From Cladorhizidae sp. MBARI D1340-BT2 (lineage: Eukaryota; Porifera; Demospongiae; Poecilosclerida; Cladorhizidae), in NCBI GenBank assembly GCA_028752905.1, contig JAQNBH010000004.1:4654739-4718738 (forward strand): a stretch of 64,000 nucleotides of DNA. The letters are read 5' to 3'. Under the pieces are notes generated by a model that had not been told where the DNA came from, made no database searches, and worked only from the letters and a program-made list of their open reading frames with translations. Within the stretch, counting starts at the first letter, position 1; every line of letters starts with the position of its first letter. This document shows positions 36,374-50,588 of the stretch, one piece after another. Both the position numbers and the translations under genes were made by a program.

Positions 36374-37606
36374 TCAAGTGAGCATTCTTATCTCAGTGGA
36401 TATTAGTACAATCAATTCTTGGCTCAAGTAAGTATGTTGATAAATGATTGCTGGTTTCGGAGAAGAACACTGACTTGCTTTCATTGAGATCAAGTATGCT
36501 ATACCTGTCAGTTGACGTTATTGTCCTTGGATGGGACCCTGTAATCTTGTAAAGGTATTGCTAGCCTTACTGGTGTCTGAACAGCTACTAGATCTTATGC
36601 TCCTACTAATGCCCAACCATCTCAGGAGAAACCTACAGGGTAACTCTTTCCCTCCTGATATTAGCTAGCACCTACAATGCCAAACTATCCTAGATGCCGA
36701 TGCAATAATATATCCAGGAGTTCTCATGAATGAAGAGATTCTGAGGGAGTTGAGGCTAGCCCAGATGCCTATATAGCTTTCATTGGCTTGCAGAGACAGC
36801 AGTAAAGGTAAGGAAGAGACTGTTTATGATGGCAATTTGTGATTGTCAGTAAGTTTTATTATTTGTTATATTTTTATCTCTTCGTCACTTAACATTGGAG
36901 TGAATCTGGCATTTTATTGGGGAGGTGACTTGTGGCATAGAGGATGCTATATGGACTGATGCAGTCAAACTTGAGATCCATAGACTGCACTCAATTCTTC
37001 TGAGGATTATTGAACTACAAGGAGCAGCAACTGGCTATTGAATGTTGCTGTACTTATTCACTGGTAGTTCATGCGCACATATACAAAATTGCTATGAGTT
37101 TTGTTCACTGGTTCACTGGTAGTAAGGTTACCATAATCATTGAGTAATTAACTATCACCAGTGAACTTTCATGACAATTAACACAGTATCATGCAAGGCT
37201 TGTGTTATGATTGGCTTTCACAACCAAGACTACCCAACTGGCAGGACACATTTTTGGTGTGAAGCATGGTTGAAAGCTACAACCAAGTGTTTGTGTGTCT
37301 CAGTGTGGATCTATTTCTCTGACATTTGAACATTTTTGTGTGAAGCAGATGAACTTGCCTTGTAGTAGTTTATTAAAAGACATCTTCATATAATAAAAGA
37401 TGACAGTCAGTTACAAAACTAATACTATAAACATTTTCCATGTCATTGCTATTTTGCGAGCATAAATAGTTGTGTTTGCTGGATCAACTCCAAACACCAA
37501 GCTCAAATTCATGAAGAGGTAAGTAGTTGGAACCACCGAATGTAGTGGAGATGTAGACTAGTATGTGTGAGTTGATGGGGCCATCAAGTACAAACTCATC
37601 CTCTAA
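36374..37606. repeat. M block 4 downstream of array 4
   Basis: HOR2 equivalent of 14214-15427. The exon-like segment at 36925 is listed separately; nothing else coding is supported. Confidence 0.5.
36925..37041 (+). pseudogene. VTCGIED exon-like segment, M block 4
   Basis: Intact 38-codon segment at the HOR2 position equivalent to 14765. It ends at TGA, whereas the HOR1 copy reads a few codons further to TAA. Confidence 0.3.
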
Positions 37607-37834
37607 CTAAACCATAGAAGTCTGAGGTCCTGTTGCATGTACAACAGAGACATCCACTATGTAATAAGAGTAATGCATTGCAGAAATTTTACAATCCTGA
37701 CCAAAGTTTTCCACTCTTACAGTACACCTATCACCAAACACATGACCATCCTCCACTGTAGTTAGGGGCACCACTGACACAGAGTTCTCCATTGGGCAAT
37801 GCGTAAATGTATCAGCTCTTCTTGGTCTATACAT
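37607..37834 (-). CDS. Conserved 75-codon frame, M block 4
   Basis: Differs from the M block 1 copy by one residue near the end (GPQT for GPQS). The downstream open extension past the TAG is also kept. Confidence 0.3.
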   Translation of the reverse strand: MYRPRRADTFTHCPMENSVSVVPLTTVEDGHVFGDRCTVRVENFGQDCKISAMHYSYYIVDVSVVHATGPQTSMV

Positions 37835-39158
37835 GGTTGATGTGAGGCTTAATAATTGGACATGGCTTGTTAGATAGAAAAGCTTAGCTATGGGTATCTA
37901 GAAGTTAAGTTTTGTAAGGCAAGTCCTGCTATGAAAAATCTTCAACCTTTCTAAGAAAAGGCTTGCTAAGCTACTCTGTGAAGTTTCTCTAAGGCAATGC
38001 TTGTTAGCTACTAGAGGTTCTGTGAGGGCTTTAAAAGGGGGCTTGTTTTACGAGCCCAGGCTTTGCCTAACACTATGCCTAGGAAACCAAACCTCTACAA
38101 AACTATATAGCAAGCTTAGTCTAATACATCTAAGCTACACAGTGTAGCAATGAACTAGAAGGCAAAGCTACTAATACTAAGTTGAGAGCTGGACCTGAAG
38201 GACAGACACTAGTGGGCACAGGCCAAAAGGCTAGGAAGAGAAATAACTAATATTTCAGTCAGCAATAAACTTCTTGATGGAAAAAATGACATCTGGGAAG
38301 AAGAAAACAAAGTGGAGCAAAAAACACTCTCTAGATTTAGCTTGATTTAGCTTGTTGTAAACAACTGGAGCCCATGTGCGTGTGAATGTGTGCACACGCA
38401 TTTATAAAAAAAGAGCAAAATATAAAAAAATTAAAAAAGGTAAACTTAAACGGGTTTTTTATGCGTTGATTCTACGTTTCAAATTTCGCCAACATCGTAA
38501 CATTAGCATTCGAACAGGTACAGAACCAGAATTTTTTTTTGTCTTAACTTTACTAGCAAGACCTCCACTCAGAACCAGTTGGCCCAGGAGGATGTCTCTC
38601 AAACCAAGTTAGAAGCCCTCAACAGAGAGATGAGGTACTAACTATTAGACAACTAGCTCCACAGATGTGGCATGAGAACTATATGAGGTTGGGTAGAATC
38701 AATCATGGAGAGGAGAGCCACAGCAAACAGGTAGCATTGTGCACTTTGCTGCAGCATAACTAACCACATGTTACATCACCTCCCTAACCACAGGCAATAG
38801 CAACAAGTAAAGGTCAGCCTACTGGTGTAAGCAGCTTAAGACCCACTGGGCTTCTTAGGAACTGTCCATCATCTGTTAAAGGGCCTAGATTTTATATTTT
38901 GAATAAACTGACAACTATAGACAAGCTGGATTTCCGATTGAAGGTTCCATTCCATACTTATGGCCATTTCTATGTGTGCATCTTCTCCATGTCTTACAGG
39001 CTGGAGTGCTGGATAGAAATGGCCAAAAAAACATGGAGTATAGACTTTGAACCCCAATTCCTAAAAACATGCTTTTTGTATAAATCTCTTGTTCAAACCC
39101 TAGTTTTGCTATCATTTAGAATATCTATACTTTTTATTTCCTTTGTGCTATCATCAGA
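37835..39158. repeat. HOR2 equivalent of 15656-16979
   Basis: Nearly identical to HOR1, with a small deletion in the GAGAACTATATGAGG stretch (about 38674) and an insertion nearby. No gene. Confidence 0.55.
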
Positions 39159-39883
39159 TTAACACTTAGCGGACCGCTGTCACGAATTCGTGACACGCGC
39201 AGGCGTATCTATAAGACCATTGTCACGTATTCGTGACAGTAGTAATTGTCACCTGTAGACCACCGTCACGATATCGTGACAGCCACTTCATTTTGACCAT
39301 GAAGGTTTTTTTTACTATGGTTCGTGGTTGTTAGCTATGAATGGCCTGTGGTTATGATACCCAGACTCTACTAGAGAGGTATTGATGATATGGGAGCGCT
39401 AGCTGGTTAGCTACTAGCTAGCTAGCTACATGAAGCGCCAGCTCGTTAGCTACAAAGGTGGGCTAGCTAGCTATTTAGCTACGCTAGCTACTATTCCTAC
39501 ACTATTTAGATGCGCTAGCTAAACTATTTACTATTCATACACTATTTAGCTTGATCTAACAGTCATAAAAGAAACCACTAGGTTTATATTAGCTGAAGTA
39601 AAGTTACTTACTCACCTTGGTAACAAGAGTTCTTCGCTTTACTTTTTAAAATTATTATCAGCTCATATACTTGAAAAACCTTTTGAGATTTGAGTAATGA
39701 AGTACCAGTAAGTAATCATAGAGAGGAGTAGCACCTAGCAGTTGTCTATCAAGCTTGGAACACGAGGAAAACTAAATATATTGCCCACCGTTAAACGCCC
39801 GGTCTCTGGGAATAGATGCGCTTTCGAATTGAATAATCTCGCGTTGACATTTCAATTAACGTGTACGGTCCGCTAAGTGTTAA
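39159..39883. mobile_element. TTAA palindrome element (copy 2, HOR2)
   Basis: Same element, ends and target as copy 1, about 11 bases shorter through small indels near 39755-39800. The three palindromes are unchanged. Confidence 0.85.
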
Positions 39884-40124
39884 AGGCTGTTTTAAATCAT
39901 CTCCAGTGTCTACCTTTGCATATGCATGCCTGAATGTGCTACAACCAGTTACTATGATAATAAACCAGAGACCAGACAAAGGGCACTTAGGACAAGGACA
40001 CCACATTCCAGCAATTATCTGATGATTTAAGGGTGTACCCTTAGTGAAATAAATCTTTGGCGACCTCATAGTGAGTTGCATTCTGGAGTTATTGCAGTGC
40101 TGTCAAAATCAGGTGTAAAGCCCC

Positions 40125-40125
<1 letters not shown>

Positions 40126-40157
<32 letters not shown>
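40126..40157. repeat. Poly(C) tract, 32 C, HOR2
   Basis: Counterpart of 17958-17989. Confidence 0.9.
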
Positions 40158-40158
<1 letters not shown>

Positions 40159-40518
40159 ACTTCAACTGCCTAAGCTGTACTTTATACTCTAGGCCTCTTC
40201 CTAATCAGATAAACTTCGACCACTACTATAAAGCAAATCGCAGGTATTTATCAGACTTTAACCCTTTCTCCACCATTTGTGTGGCTTAGTGCATGGCAGT
40301 TCATATAAATATATTTAATATTTTTCCGACCATACTCGATGCCACATTGAACAATAGTTAGCTCCATTAGTGGCCAGTACAGTCAAATGTATTCATGTTC
40401 TTCTAGTGAACATTTTCTTGCTGCTCAGCGCATGATTGGTCATCTTACTTACACTGCAAGCCAAGGTGAATAGACTTTAGTTCTTGCAATATAAGTAACT
40501 ATGAAACAATGTTTCATT

Positions 40519-40861
40519 AGGTTAGACACAGAGAGCAAAGACACATGTTCAAATAAATTAGAATTGATCAATCAGTCAACACATGTCATTCTAGACATAG
40601 AATACACTAACTCATCGCCTATGAAGGTTTCCTGTAAGTAGGTTGGACACAGAGAGCCAACAGACATGTATATTAATTAAAGTTGATCAAGGCATATAAT
40701 CCTAGATTTAGATATACTGTAACTCACCTCCTATGATGGTTTCATGAAGTAGGTTGGACACAGAGAGCCAAAAGACATGTTCAAATTAATTGAAGTTGAT
40801 CAAATCATGTCATCCTAGCCATAGAATACTGTAACTCACCTCCTATAAAGTAAGGACAGAC
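40519..40861 (-). repeat. Three 118-bp modules (CGC, CTC, CTC), HOR2
   Basis: HOR2 counterpart of 18359-18694 with identical triplets, in line with the very high identity of this part of the two HORs. Confidence 0.7.
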
Positions 40862-41786
40862 AGAGATGAGGGACATGTTGAAACAAATATATTGTAAAGT
40901 TCAGCTGTGTATCCATAGTCTCTTCACATGGATGGATGTCGCAGGGACAGTGCACTTGAGCTTAATGGCAGCCAAGTGAGCATTCTGATCTCTGTGGGTA
41001 TTAGTAAATATTTTACAATCAATTCTTGGCTCAAGTAAGTCTGTTGATAAATGATCGCTAGTTACGGAGAAGAACACTGACTTAAATTTCATTGAGATCA
41101 AGTATGCTACACCTGTTAGTTGACATTATTGTCCTTGGATGGGATCCTGTATACTCTAGTAAAGTTTTGCTACCCTTACTGATCAGAACAGCTAGATCCT
41201 AGTAATGCTCCTATATAGTAATGCCCAAACATCCCAGGAGAAACCTGTACAGGGTAACTCTTTCCCTCCTGATGTTAGCTAGCACCTACAATGCCAAACC
41301 ATCCTAGATGCTGATACAGTAACACATCCAGGAGTACATTTTATTCTCAGGAGTGAAGAGATTCCGAGTGATTTCAGGCTAGCATGAGCTTTCATTGGCT
41401 TGCAGAGACAGCAGTAAAGGTAAGGAAGAGACTGTTTATGATGGCAAACAGTAAGTTTTATTATTTGTTATATGTTTATCACTTTCTCCGCCCACTCACA
41501 TAAACCAGAACAAGTAATAAAGTTTTATATAATAATGCTGTAGCCTTCTGCACATGTGCAGGTAAAAATCTGGTTTTTAGCACATGTCTTACAAAACATT
41601 TTGACAAATGTTCCCATTTGAAGATATGTCAGATCAAAGGCTGAATCTGTTAACGAAATATGGTATTACATTCAAAATTGAAGGCATCATTTTCCATCGT
41701 ACAACACAGACCATGTTACACGACACTTACACATCGTTACATACTTAAAAAATGTTATCAATGATTAGACGATGTTCCACAATACT

Positions 41787-42908
41787 TCAACCTTTCACTG
41801 GCAGATTTACGGAGGACTTTTTACAAAAATTGACATAATTTCACTTTTTTATTTATAGAGGACCATATGACGAGAAGTACCCAACAACTATATATCAGGT
41901 GATAGCTGATGCATGAAGGGACGTTATGGTAAATTTTAGTTGCTTTGCAACAAACCACATAAATGTGAATATTGTTATAAGAGACAGGAAGTAAAATAAA
42001 GGGTTTATATCATCTCACTTTTATATTTCACATGAAACCAGCAATGTTAGCCGGTCAACTTCTGATCAACAATAACAACTGTTTGTCAACAACAATTTGT
42101 GGTCGATTCTAACAAACCACAAAGATGTGAATATCATTAGGAAAAATAAATAAAATAAATAAAAGTATGGGCAAAGTGTGCATAACATATATACCTTCCC
42201 AATGCAATAAATATAGATAAAAATAAAAGGCCAATGCTTGGCACTGTGAGGGTCTGCATGTTCAGCATAACTCAGACAAACACATAGTGCTACATTATAA
42301 ATAAATAGAAAAATATAAAAAATAACCTCTCCTCCAACCCTGTCTTCTCCTCTGCTGCTTCCTCATCCTCCTCCAGGTCCATGAGTGAAACTACCTTCCC
42401 AGGAAAAATTGTTCTTATTATTATGCTAGTTACTAGGCCTTACCTTACAACTCTTATCTATTCTTAGTTTGGGGAAAGTCTTCATGATCGTCGCTATCTT
42501 CTGAAGCTTCGCCTGGCAGAGTAGGGCGACCTATACTGTTAAAACTTGCTTCACTTCCCAGGTAAGCACAGGCACCTTCTTCTTCTTCTTGGCTAATGTC
42601 ACTCTCGGACAGGACGAAGTCATCCTCAAATAGGAAGTCCAAAACTTCGTCCCTACTAAAATGGGTCGCCATTTCTTCTTGGAGATGGGGAATGAACAGG
42701 AAGTGATGTTTGCTGGCATGTTTACTTCAAATGGTTTCCTAAAGCCCTATTTTCCAAATATTCAGGGGTATAGTAGAAGTATGCTTTAGGAATGCTTATG
42801 CAATTTTTAAAGTTTATACCATAAACGATTAATTTTTTACGATTTTTGGGGTCCACGGTTATCAGTTTTCGCCACTTATTAAGTCGCTTATGCCAGTGAG
42901 AGGGTTAA
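41787..42908 (-). mobile_element. Internally deleted piggyBac-type element (copy 2)
   Basis: HOR2 copy with the same mutated left TCAA and intact right TTAA, which shows that it was duplicated with the HOR rather than inserted again. It is 10 bases shorter because HOR1 has a doubled TACTAGGCCT near 20267. Confidence 0.8.
42454..42672 (-). pseudogene. Transposase first-exon remnant (copy 2)
   Basis: Encodes the same 72 residues as the HOR1 copy. Confidence 0.65.
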
Positions 42909-45195
42909 ACTGAGATAGAATTATTCTTACAAAATATAAGCATCATCAGTTATGGCAGAGTTAACTGTTAGTTTAACAAAACTAGTCATTCACTATACAA
43001 GCAAGATCTCCACTCAGAACCAGGAGATGTCTCTCAAATCAAATTAGTAAGAAGCCCTCAACAGAGAGATGCAGGATAGACAACTAGCTCCACAGATATG
43101 GCATGAGAAACAGGCATGCTAAATGTATATATGAGGTTGGGTAGAATCAATCATGGAGAGGAGAGCCACAGCAAACAGTCACCTACTCACAATCACTAGC
43201 ATTGTGTACATATGCACATGCATGCACTTTGCTGCAGCTGTAACTAACCACATGTTACATTATCTCCCTAACCACAGGCAATAGCAACAGGATCCAGGGG
43301 GTAAAGGTCAGCCTGCAGGGGTAAGCAGCTGAAAGACTCACTGGGCTTCTTAGCACAAACTAGGCCTCTTCATAATCAGATAAAACTTCTGCTACTGTAA
43401 AGCAACACAGGAATCCTAACCTCTACAAAACTATATAGCAAGCTTAGTCTAATTCATCTTAGCTACACAGTGTAGCAATGAACTAGAAGGTAAAGCTACT
43501 AATACTAAGTTGAGTGTTGGACCTGAAGGACAGACACTAGTGGGCACAGGCCAAAAGGCTAGGAAGAGAAATGACTAATACTTCAGTCGGCAATAAACTT
43601 CTTGATGGGCAAAATGACATCTGGGAAGAAGAAAACAAAGTGGAGGAAAAACACTCGCTAGATTTAGCTTGTTGTAAACAACTGGAGCACATGTGCACGT
43701 GAATGTGTGCACACGCATTTTTTTTTTTTTAAGTGCAATTTAAAAAAATTGGAATGTAAACCTAACAGCATTTGTTTTGCATTATCTATCGGGTTTTTTA
43801 TGCCTTGATTCTGCGCTTCAAATTTCTCCAACATCGTAACATTAGCGTTGCAACGGGTATAGAACCAGATTTTTTTAAATCTACTACTATACAAGTCCCA
43901 CCTCCACTCAGAACCAGTTGGCTCAGCAGGATATCTCTGAAACCAAATTATTAGAAGCCCTCAACAGAGAGATGCAGGATGATAAGTTAGAGGTACTAAC
44001 TATTAGCTCCACAGATGTGGCATGAGAAACAGGGATGCTATATGAGGTGGGGTAGAATCAATCATGGAGAGGAGAGCCACAGCAAACACTAGCATTGTGT
44101 ACATATACACATGCATGCACTTTGCTGCAGCTGCAACTAATCACCAGTTACATCACCTCACTAACCACAGGCAATAGCAACAAGGATGCAGGGGGGAAAG
44201 GTCAGCCTACAGTTTATAGACACTTTTAGTACAAACTAGACCTCTTCCGAATCCAACAGACACTATAAATCAACACACAGGTGTTTATCTGACTTTAACC
44301 CTTTCTCCACTTTTAGTGTGGTTGTTGGTAAATAAATGTTAGATATTTTATTACACTCGACGCCACCTTGCACATTAGTTAGCTCCATTAGTGGCTACTT
44401 CATGCCCTTTTACACACGTGCTTCTAGTGACCATTATCTTGCTGCTCAGTGCATGATTGGGCATATTACTTCCACTGCAAGTCAAGGTGAATAGATTTTA
44501 GTTCTTGCAATGCTCTGGAACTATCAAACTATGTTGACATTACCTCAGTAGGTTCGACACCGAGTGGACAGACATGTAGAAATTAATTATTAAAGTAACT
44601 GTTGATCAATCATGTCATCCTAGATTTAGATATACTGTAACTCACCCACTATGATGGTTTCATGAAGTAGGTTGGACACAGAGAGCCAAGAGAAATGTTC
44701 AAATAAATTGAAGTTGAGATATTAGTAAAATCTTGTCATCCCAGCCATAGATTACTGTAACTCACCTCCTATAAAGTAAGGACAGACAAGAGATGAGAGA
44801 CATAAATGTATAGTAAAGTTGGGCTGTGTATTCCTAAAGCCTTTTCACATTCACCTGCTGGTGGGAAATTCACAACAATAATCTATAAATATGCACATCA
44901 CTTAATTAAGATAAACAAAATTTGATTGCCCTCAGTCACCACACAATAAAATTTTGCTGGACCTTCAGCTAGCTGGCGATATCTTTCCCATGGCCCTGAT
45001 TCACTACTTCAATAAGGACAAGAAAATGTGCACTCCAGCACCTGTGGGCACTCCACCTTGTCATAAAAATAGAGAACAGATGAATATATCTTTCTGGGAA
45101 CATGACCAGCCATATATTCAAACTTCTCTACTGCTAGATTAAAAAGGTTATGTAAATTGTCAGCCTTGCTTGAGCACTGAGGTTGCTCTCCTAAA
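42909..45195. repeat. HOR2 equivalent of 20751-23037
   Basis: Near-identical; length differences sit mainly in a poly(T) around 43720. No gene. Confidence 0.55.
44546..44786 (-). repeat. Two 118-bp modules (CCA, CTC), HOR2
   Basis: HOR2 counterpart of 22388-22628 with identical triplets. Confidence 0.7.
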
Positions 45196-45642
45196 GGGGG
45201 GACGATGCTAAATTATTATTATTTTTTTAAACCCGTGGTTACAAACTTTAGAGCTCCGTAGATTCTGTAAACTTCATGGTATGGACTTGATATATAGATG
45301 TAAAGATAGCTCTCTCTGTGTGCTCTCTTTTGATATTAAAAATGCTTCATTAGGTGTAACTATAGGCAAGTTACTAGACCCTAAAGCGGTACGACCTTAA
45401 AAATCTGAATCGCCGCAACCTCCACAGAAACCACTCCGAGTTGCAAAGTGCAAAAAAATTGAAAATGGTAAGAGTGGCTAGATGAAGCTCTAGAGCACGC
45501 AATAACTCATTTGAATAGGCGTTAAAAATTTATTACTGGTCAGACACGTGGGTGCAAAATTGAAGGCATTGAATCTACGGAGCTCTAAAGTTGTAACCAT
45601 GGGTAAAATGTTTTTTTTTAAATAATTTAGAATAGTCCCCCC
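45196..45642. mobile_element. 447-bp foldback element (copy 2, HOR2)
   Basis: Same length, ends and target as the HOR1 copy. Confidence 0.8.
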
Positions 45643-46294
45643 TAAAAGGCAGCCTCTAAAACTTCCTTCTAGGTATAGTAGGCTGGAACTCCAGCCATGA
45701 CTTGGAAACTTGGACTTTGAGAAAGGAGGCACTCCCAGTTAGACTACTTTACTGTAAGTTTTACCTTGTAGATCTAGTCTGACATGGCTTTTAGTAGCAA
45801 ACTCAAGCATGCTGCATTTGAATAAACCTTTGTCTTTAATTACTTATAAGGAGATATGCTAGCACTTTTAAAAAAGAATAAGTTGTAGAGTTCATGAACT
45901 ATTTAAAATGTTCGTCTTCTTTTTTTATCCGGTTCTGCAAAATAAATTAAATTAGGTGGTGATCTCTGATACATTATTCACAGACTGGGGGTGATTTTGG
46001 GCCACAGTAGTGCGAGATCTTTGCAGTGGTAACTGGGATATGGAGGTTATGTAGGAGCTAGCTGCTCTAAGAGTGATCCAGGAGGATAAGTAAGAGATAC
46101 TACTCTTAGATAACTAGAAAGAGAAGCTCCCCAAGTGTGGCATGAGAAACAGCAACAGCAACATGAGTATGGGCAGAATCATTCCTGGAGAGGTGAGCCA
46201 CAAGAAGATAAGCTATTGTACAGCAAGTAGTACACTATTCACATTCTCTAATAGCATTGTGTACATGTATACACATGCACCAGTTACATCACCT
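45643..46294 (+). repeat. HOR2 equivalent of 23485-24136
   Basis: 5' part of M block 5; no gene beyond the exon-like stretch. Confidence 0.5.
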
Positions 46295-46793
46295 ACACCT
46301 CCCTCATCCTTACCCAGCCACCTCCCTCATCCTTACCCAGCCACCTCCCTCATCCTTACCCAGCCACCTCCCTCATCCTTACCCAGCCACCTCCCTCATC
46401 CTTACCCAGCCACCTCCCTCATCCTTACCCAGCCACCTCCCTCATCCTTACCCAGCCACCTCCCTCATCCTTACCAAGCCACCTCCCTCATCCTTACCCA
46501 GCCACCTCCCTCATCTTTACCCAGCCACCTCCCTCATCCTCATCCTTACCCAGATCCTTACCCAGCCACCTCCCTCATCCTTACCCAGCCACCTCCCTCA
46601 TCCTTACCCAGCCACCTCCCTCATCCTTACCCAGCCACCTCCCTCATCCTTACCGAGCCACCTTCCTCATCTTTACCAGCACCTCCCTCATCCTTACCCA
46701 GCCACCTCCCTCATCCTTACCCAGCCACCTCCCTCATCCTTACCCAGCCACCTCCCTCATCCTTACCCAAACACCTTCCCCATCCTTACCCAG
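46295..46793 (+). repeat. 23-bp minisatellite array 5
   Basis: HOR2 counterpart of array 2, with the same length (499 bases) and the same irregular units; a few bases differ (for example TTACCGAG for TTACCCAG near 46655). Confidence 0.92.
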
Positions 46794-47135
46794 TTAAGTG
46801 AGCATTCTGATCTCTAAGGGTATTTTACAATCAATTCTTGGCTCAAGCAAGTCTGTTGATAAAGGATCACTTAGTTACGCAGAAGAACGCTGACTTGCTT
46901 TAATTGAGATCAAGTATGCTATATATACCTGTCAGTTGACATTATTGTCCTTGGATGGGACCCTGTAATCTTGTAAAGGTATTGCTAGCCTTACTGGTGT
47001 CTGAACAGCTACTAGATCTTACTAATGCTCCTACTAATGCCCAACCATCTCAGGAGAAACCTACAGGGTAACTCTTTCCGTCCTGATATTAGCTAGCACC
47101 TACAATGCCAAACTATCCTAGATGCCGATGCAATA
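46794..47135 (+). repeat. M block 5 between minisatellite and inversion
   Basis: Equivalent to 24636-24977; ends at the same inversion junction. Confidence 0.5.
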
Positions 47136-49472
47136 TTGATGTATAGGCATACATATGCTAAGATAACAACACTGGAGATAATTCTGAAAGCAGCCTTTAA
47201 TATGATGGTAATCGAATAGAAAATTTATATTCAGAGTCTCTGAAAGCTTAAAGCAATAAATGAGCTTCAGAACTGTAGAGAATTTTATGTGGCACCAAAA
47301 ACATGTTTTGAGGAACTGGGGTTCAAAGTTAAGCATTCATTATGCTGGGCATTTCTATCAAGCACTCCACTCTCTAAGAAATGGAGAAGATGCATGGCCA
47401 TAACTATGGAATAGAAACTTCAATTGTTCTGAAACTTGAAATCCAGCTTGCCTATGAATATAGTTACCAGTTTAAAGAATAATAATAGCAGGGCTGTATT
47501 TTTGAATTTTTGAGGTGGTCGGGGGGGGGGGGGGGGGGGGGGGGGGGGAGGGGCATTAGCACCCCCTTGCTGATCCTCCACCCTCTTGAGATCTTGGGAT
47601 ATTGTATTATTGTATTGTGTTGTTAAATATGTGCCCCTCCCTCCCCCCTCAACTCAAGTCATAAATGCAGCCCTGAATAGTACTTAAAAAGTAGACCCCA
47701 GTGATGGACATTTACTAACAAGCCTAGTAGGTCTATAGACTGCATACTTATACCAGTTGGCTGACCTTTAACCCTGGATGCTTGTTGCAGCTGCCTGTGG
47801 TTAGGGAGGTGATGTAACTGGTCATCTGTAGCAAAGTGCATGTTTGTGCATAGTACACAATGCTAGTGATTGTGAGTAGTTTACTGTTTGCTCTCCTCTC
47901 CATGATTGATTCTACCCAACCTCATTAAGCATCCCTGTTTCTCATGCCATATCTGTGGAGCTAGTTGTCTATCCTGCATCTCTCTGTTGAGGGCTTCTAC
48001 TAACTTGGTTTGAGAGACATCCCCCTGGCCCAACTGGTTCTGAGTGGAGATCTTGCTTGTATAGTAAATGACTAGTTTTCTTAAACTCCCAGTTGACTCC
48101 TTGCTAACTGATGATGTTTATATTTTGTAAAAATGATTCTATCACAATTTAAATTCTCTGAAACAGTGAGTAATATTGTAAGGATGTAATCTGTAATCCT
48201 GTGTAAGTGTCGTGTAACACAGTCTGTGTAATATTGTTGATGGAGAAAAAACTCTTAATTTTGAATGCATATTTCATTAACTGCTTTTAAGCTGATATAT
48301 ATTCGAATTATGACATTCATCAAAACATTTTATAAGACATTCTAAAAACCAGATTTTTACCTGCACATGTGCAGAAGGCTACAGCATTATTATATAAAAC
48401 TTTATTTCTTGTTCTGGTTTATGTGAGTTGGCGGAGGAAGTGATAAAAATATAACAAATAATAAAACTTACTGACAATCACAAATTGCCATCATAAACAG
48501 TCTCTTCCTTACCTTTACTGCTGTCTCTGCAAGCCAATGAAAGCTCATGCTAGCCTGAAATCACTCAGAATCTCTTCACTCTTGAGAATAAAATGCACTC
48601 CTGGATGTATTACTGCATCAGCATCTAGGATGGTTTGGCATTGTAGGTGCTAGCTAACATCAGGAGGGAAATAGTTACCTTGTACAGGTTTATCCTGGGA
48701 TGGTTGGGGATTATAGGGCTATAGGCAGCTATTTGAAGGTGATGTAGCCTGGCTACCCTTGTGGGAGGTGATTTCTTCATGACTGGGAGAATTAGCCAGC
48801 AACAATCATCTCTCAAAATACTTTGTCTGCTCCGACTCCATTCCTTAGATCCAAAGCTCTCCCACTGTCACTTCAAAACATTATGTTGACCTCTGTTAAA
48901 GGATCAGATGTGCCCTCACTGTGACACTGTTACTTCTCCTGATCAAACAGACTGTGAATATCTTAGGCTGTGTCACTTGAATTTTCATATATCTAATCTG
49001 GAACTCTCATTTTAATCTAATTCCTGTCTAATTCCTGACTCTCTTTCTCTTATGCTAGTGTTTGGATGTGCATGTTTATATGAACATCCAGAAAGGGCAA
49101 TGCAATAAATGAAACTTGAAACTTGAACTTGCTGGAAGTTGTTTTTGTTTTGCAATATACTGTAATAATAGTATGCATGCATGCAATATGAAGCCATGGA
49201 AGCAGCACAGGCCTTGTGGAAGTCACAGCTTGCATGCTTGCAAGGTACGTGTGCCATCCTTCCAGTTTGTAAAGTCCTTCACTAGATACGCTTGCTCAGT
49301 CTCACCAGTGACCACAGCTCTACCATCCTAGACAGCCTTGCAGCATGTGAAGCTTCCAGCAGCATCCAGCACAATATCATAGTGTAGCCACTTTAGTTGT
49401 TAAACCCGTTAGCCTGAAACGAACAGTTTACTGGTGCACTTATACCAAAGGACAGAGAAGGGAAGACAATAT
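47136..49472 (-). repeat. Inverted T-unit block, HOR2
   Basis: Same junctions as 24978-27314, so the inversion predates the HOR duplication. Confidence 0.8.
47521..47548. repeat. Poly(G) tract, 28 G, HOR2
   Basis: Counterpart of 25363-25389, one base longer. Confidence 0.9.
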
Positions 49473-49681
49473 CATAATATATCCAGGAGTTCTCAGGAAT
49501 GAAGAGATCCTGAGGGATTTTAGGCTAGCCCAGATGCCTATACAGCTTTCATTGGCTTGCAGAGACAGCAGTAAAGGTAAGGAAGAGACTGTTTATGATG
49601 GCAATTTGTGATTGTCAGTAAGTTTTATTTTTATATCTTCATCACTTAACATTGGAGTGAATCTGGCATTTTATTGGGGAG

Positions 49682-49798
49682 GTGACTTGTGGCATAGAGG
49701 ATGCTATATGGACTGATGCAGTCAAACTTGAGATCCATAGACTGCACTCAATTCTTCTGAGGATTATTGAACTACAAGGAGCAGCAACTGGCTATTGA
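49682..49798 (+). pseudogene. VTCGIED exon-like segment, M block 5
   Basis: Intact segment. The preceding T-rich intron-like stretch is shortened by loss of TATTTGTTATA-like sequence. Confidence 0.3.
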
Positions 49799-50360
49799 AT
49801 GTTGCTGTACTTATTCACTGGTAGTTCATGCACATATACAAAATTGCTATGAGTTTTGTGTTTTGTTCACTGGTAGTAAGGTTGCCATAATCATTGAGCA
49901 ATTAACTATCACCAGTGAACTTTCATGACAATTAACACAGTATCATGCAAGGCTTGTGTTATGGTTGGCTTTCAACATCAAGACTACCCAACTGGCAGGA
50001 CACATTTTTGGTGTGAAGCATGGTTGAAAGCTACAACCAAGTGTTTGTGTGTCTCAGTGTGGATCTATTTCTCTGACATTTGAACATTTTTGTGTGAAGC
50101 AGATGAACTTGCCTTGTAGTAGTTTATTAAAAGACATCTTCATATAATAAAAGATGACAGTCAGTTACAAAACTAATACTATAAACATTTTCCATGTCAT
50201 TGCTATTTTGCGAGCATAAATAGTTGTGTTTGCTGGATCGACTCCAAACACCAAGCTCAAATTCATGAAGAGGTAAGTAGTTGGAACCAGCGAATGTAGG
50301 GGAGATGTAGACTAGTATGTGTGAGTTGATGGGACCATCAAGGACAAATTTATCCTCTAA

Positions 50361-50588
50361 CTAAACCATAGAAGTCTGAGGTCCTGTTGCATGTACAACA
50401 GAGACATCCACTATGTAATAAGAGTAATGCATTGCAGAAATTTTACAATCCTGACCAAAGTTTTCCACTCTTACAGTACACCTATCACCAAACACATGAC
50501 CATCCTCCACTGTAGTTAGGGGCACCACTGACACAGAGTTCTCCATTGGGCAATGCGTAAATGTATCAGCTCTTCTTGGTCTATACAT
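50361..50588 (-). CDS. Conserved 75-codon frame, M block 5
   Basis: Intact, with the same protein as the M block 4 copy, whereas its positional counterpart in HOR1 (28185-28414) is frameshifted. Confidence 0.3.
   Translation of the reverse strand: MYRPRRADTFTHCPMENSVSVVPLTTVEDGHVFGDRCTVRVENFGQDCKISAMHYSYYIVDVSVVHATGPQTSMV

Larger units (their letters stand above)
39884..41786. repeat. HOR2 equivalent of 17716-19618
   Basis: Near-identical copy; no gene. Confidence 0.6.
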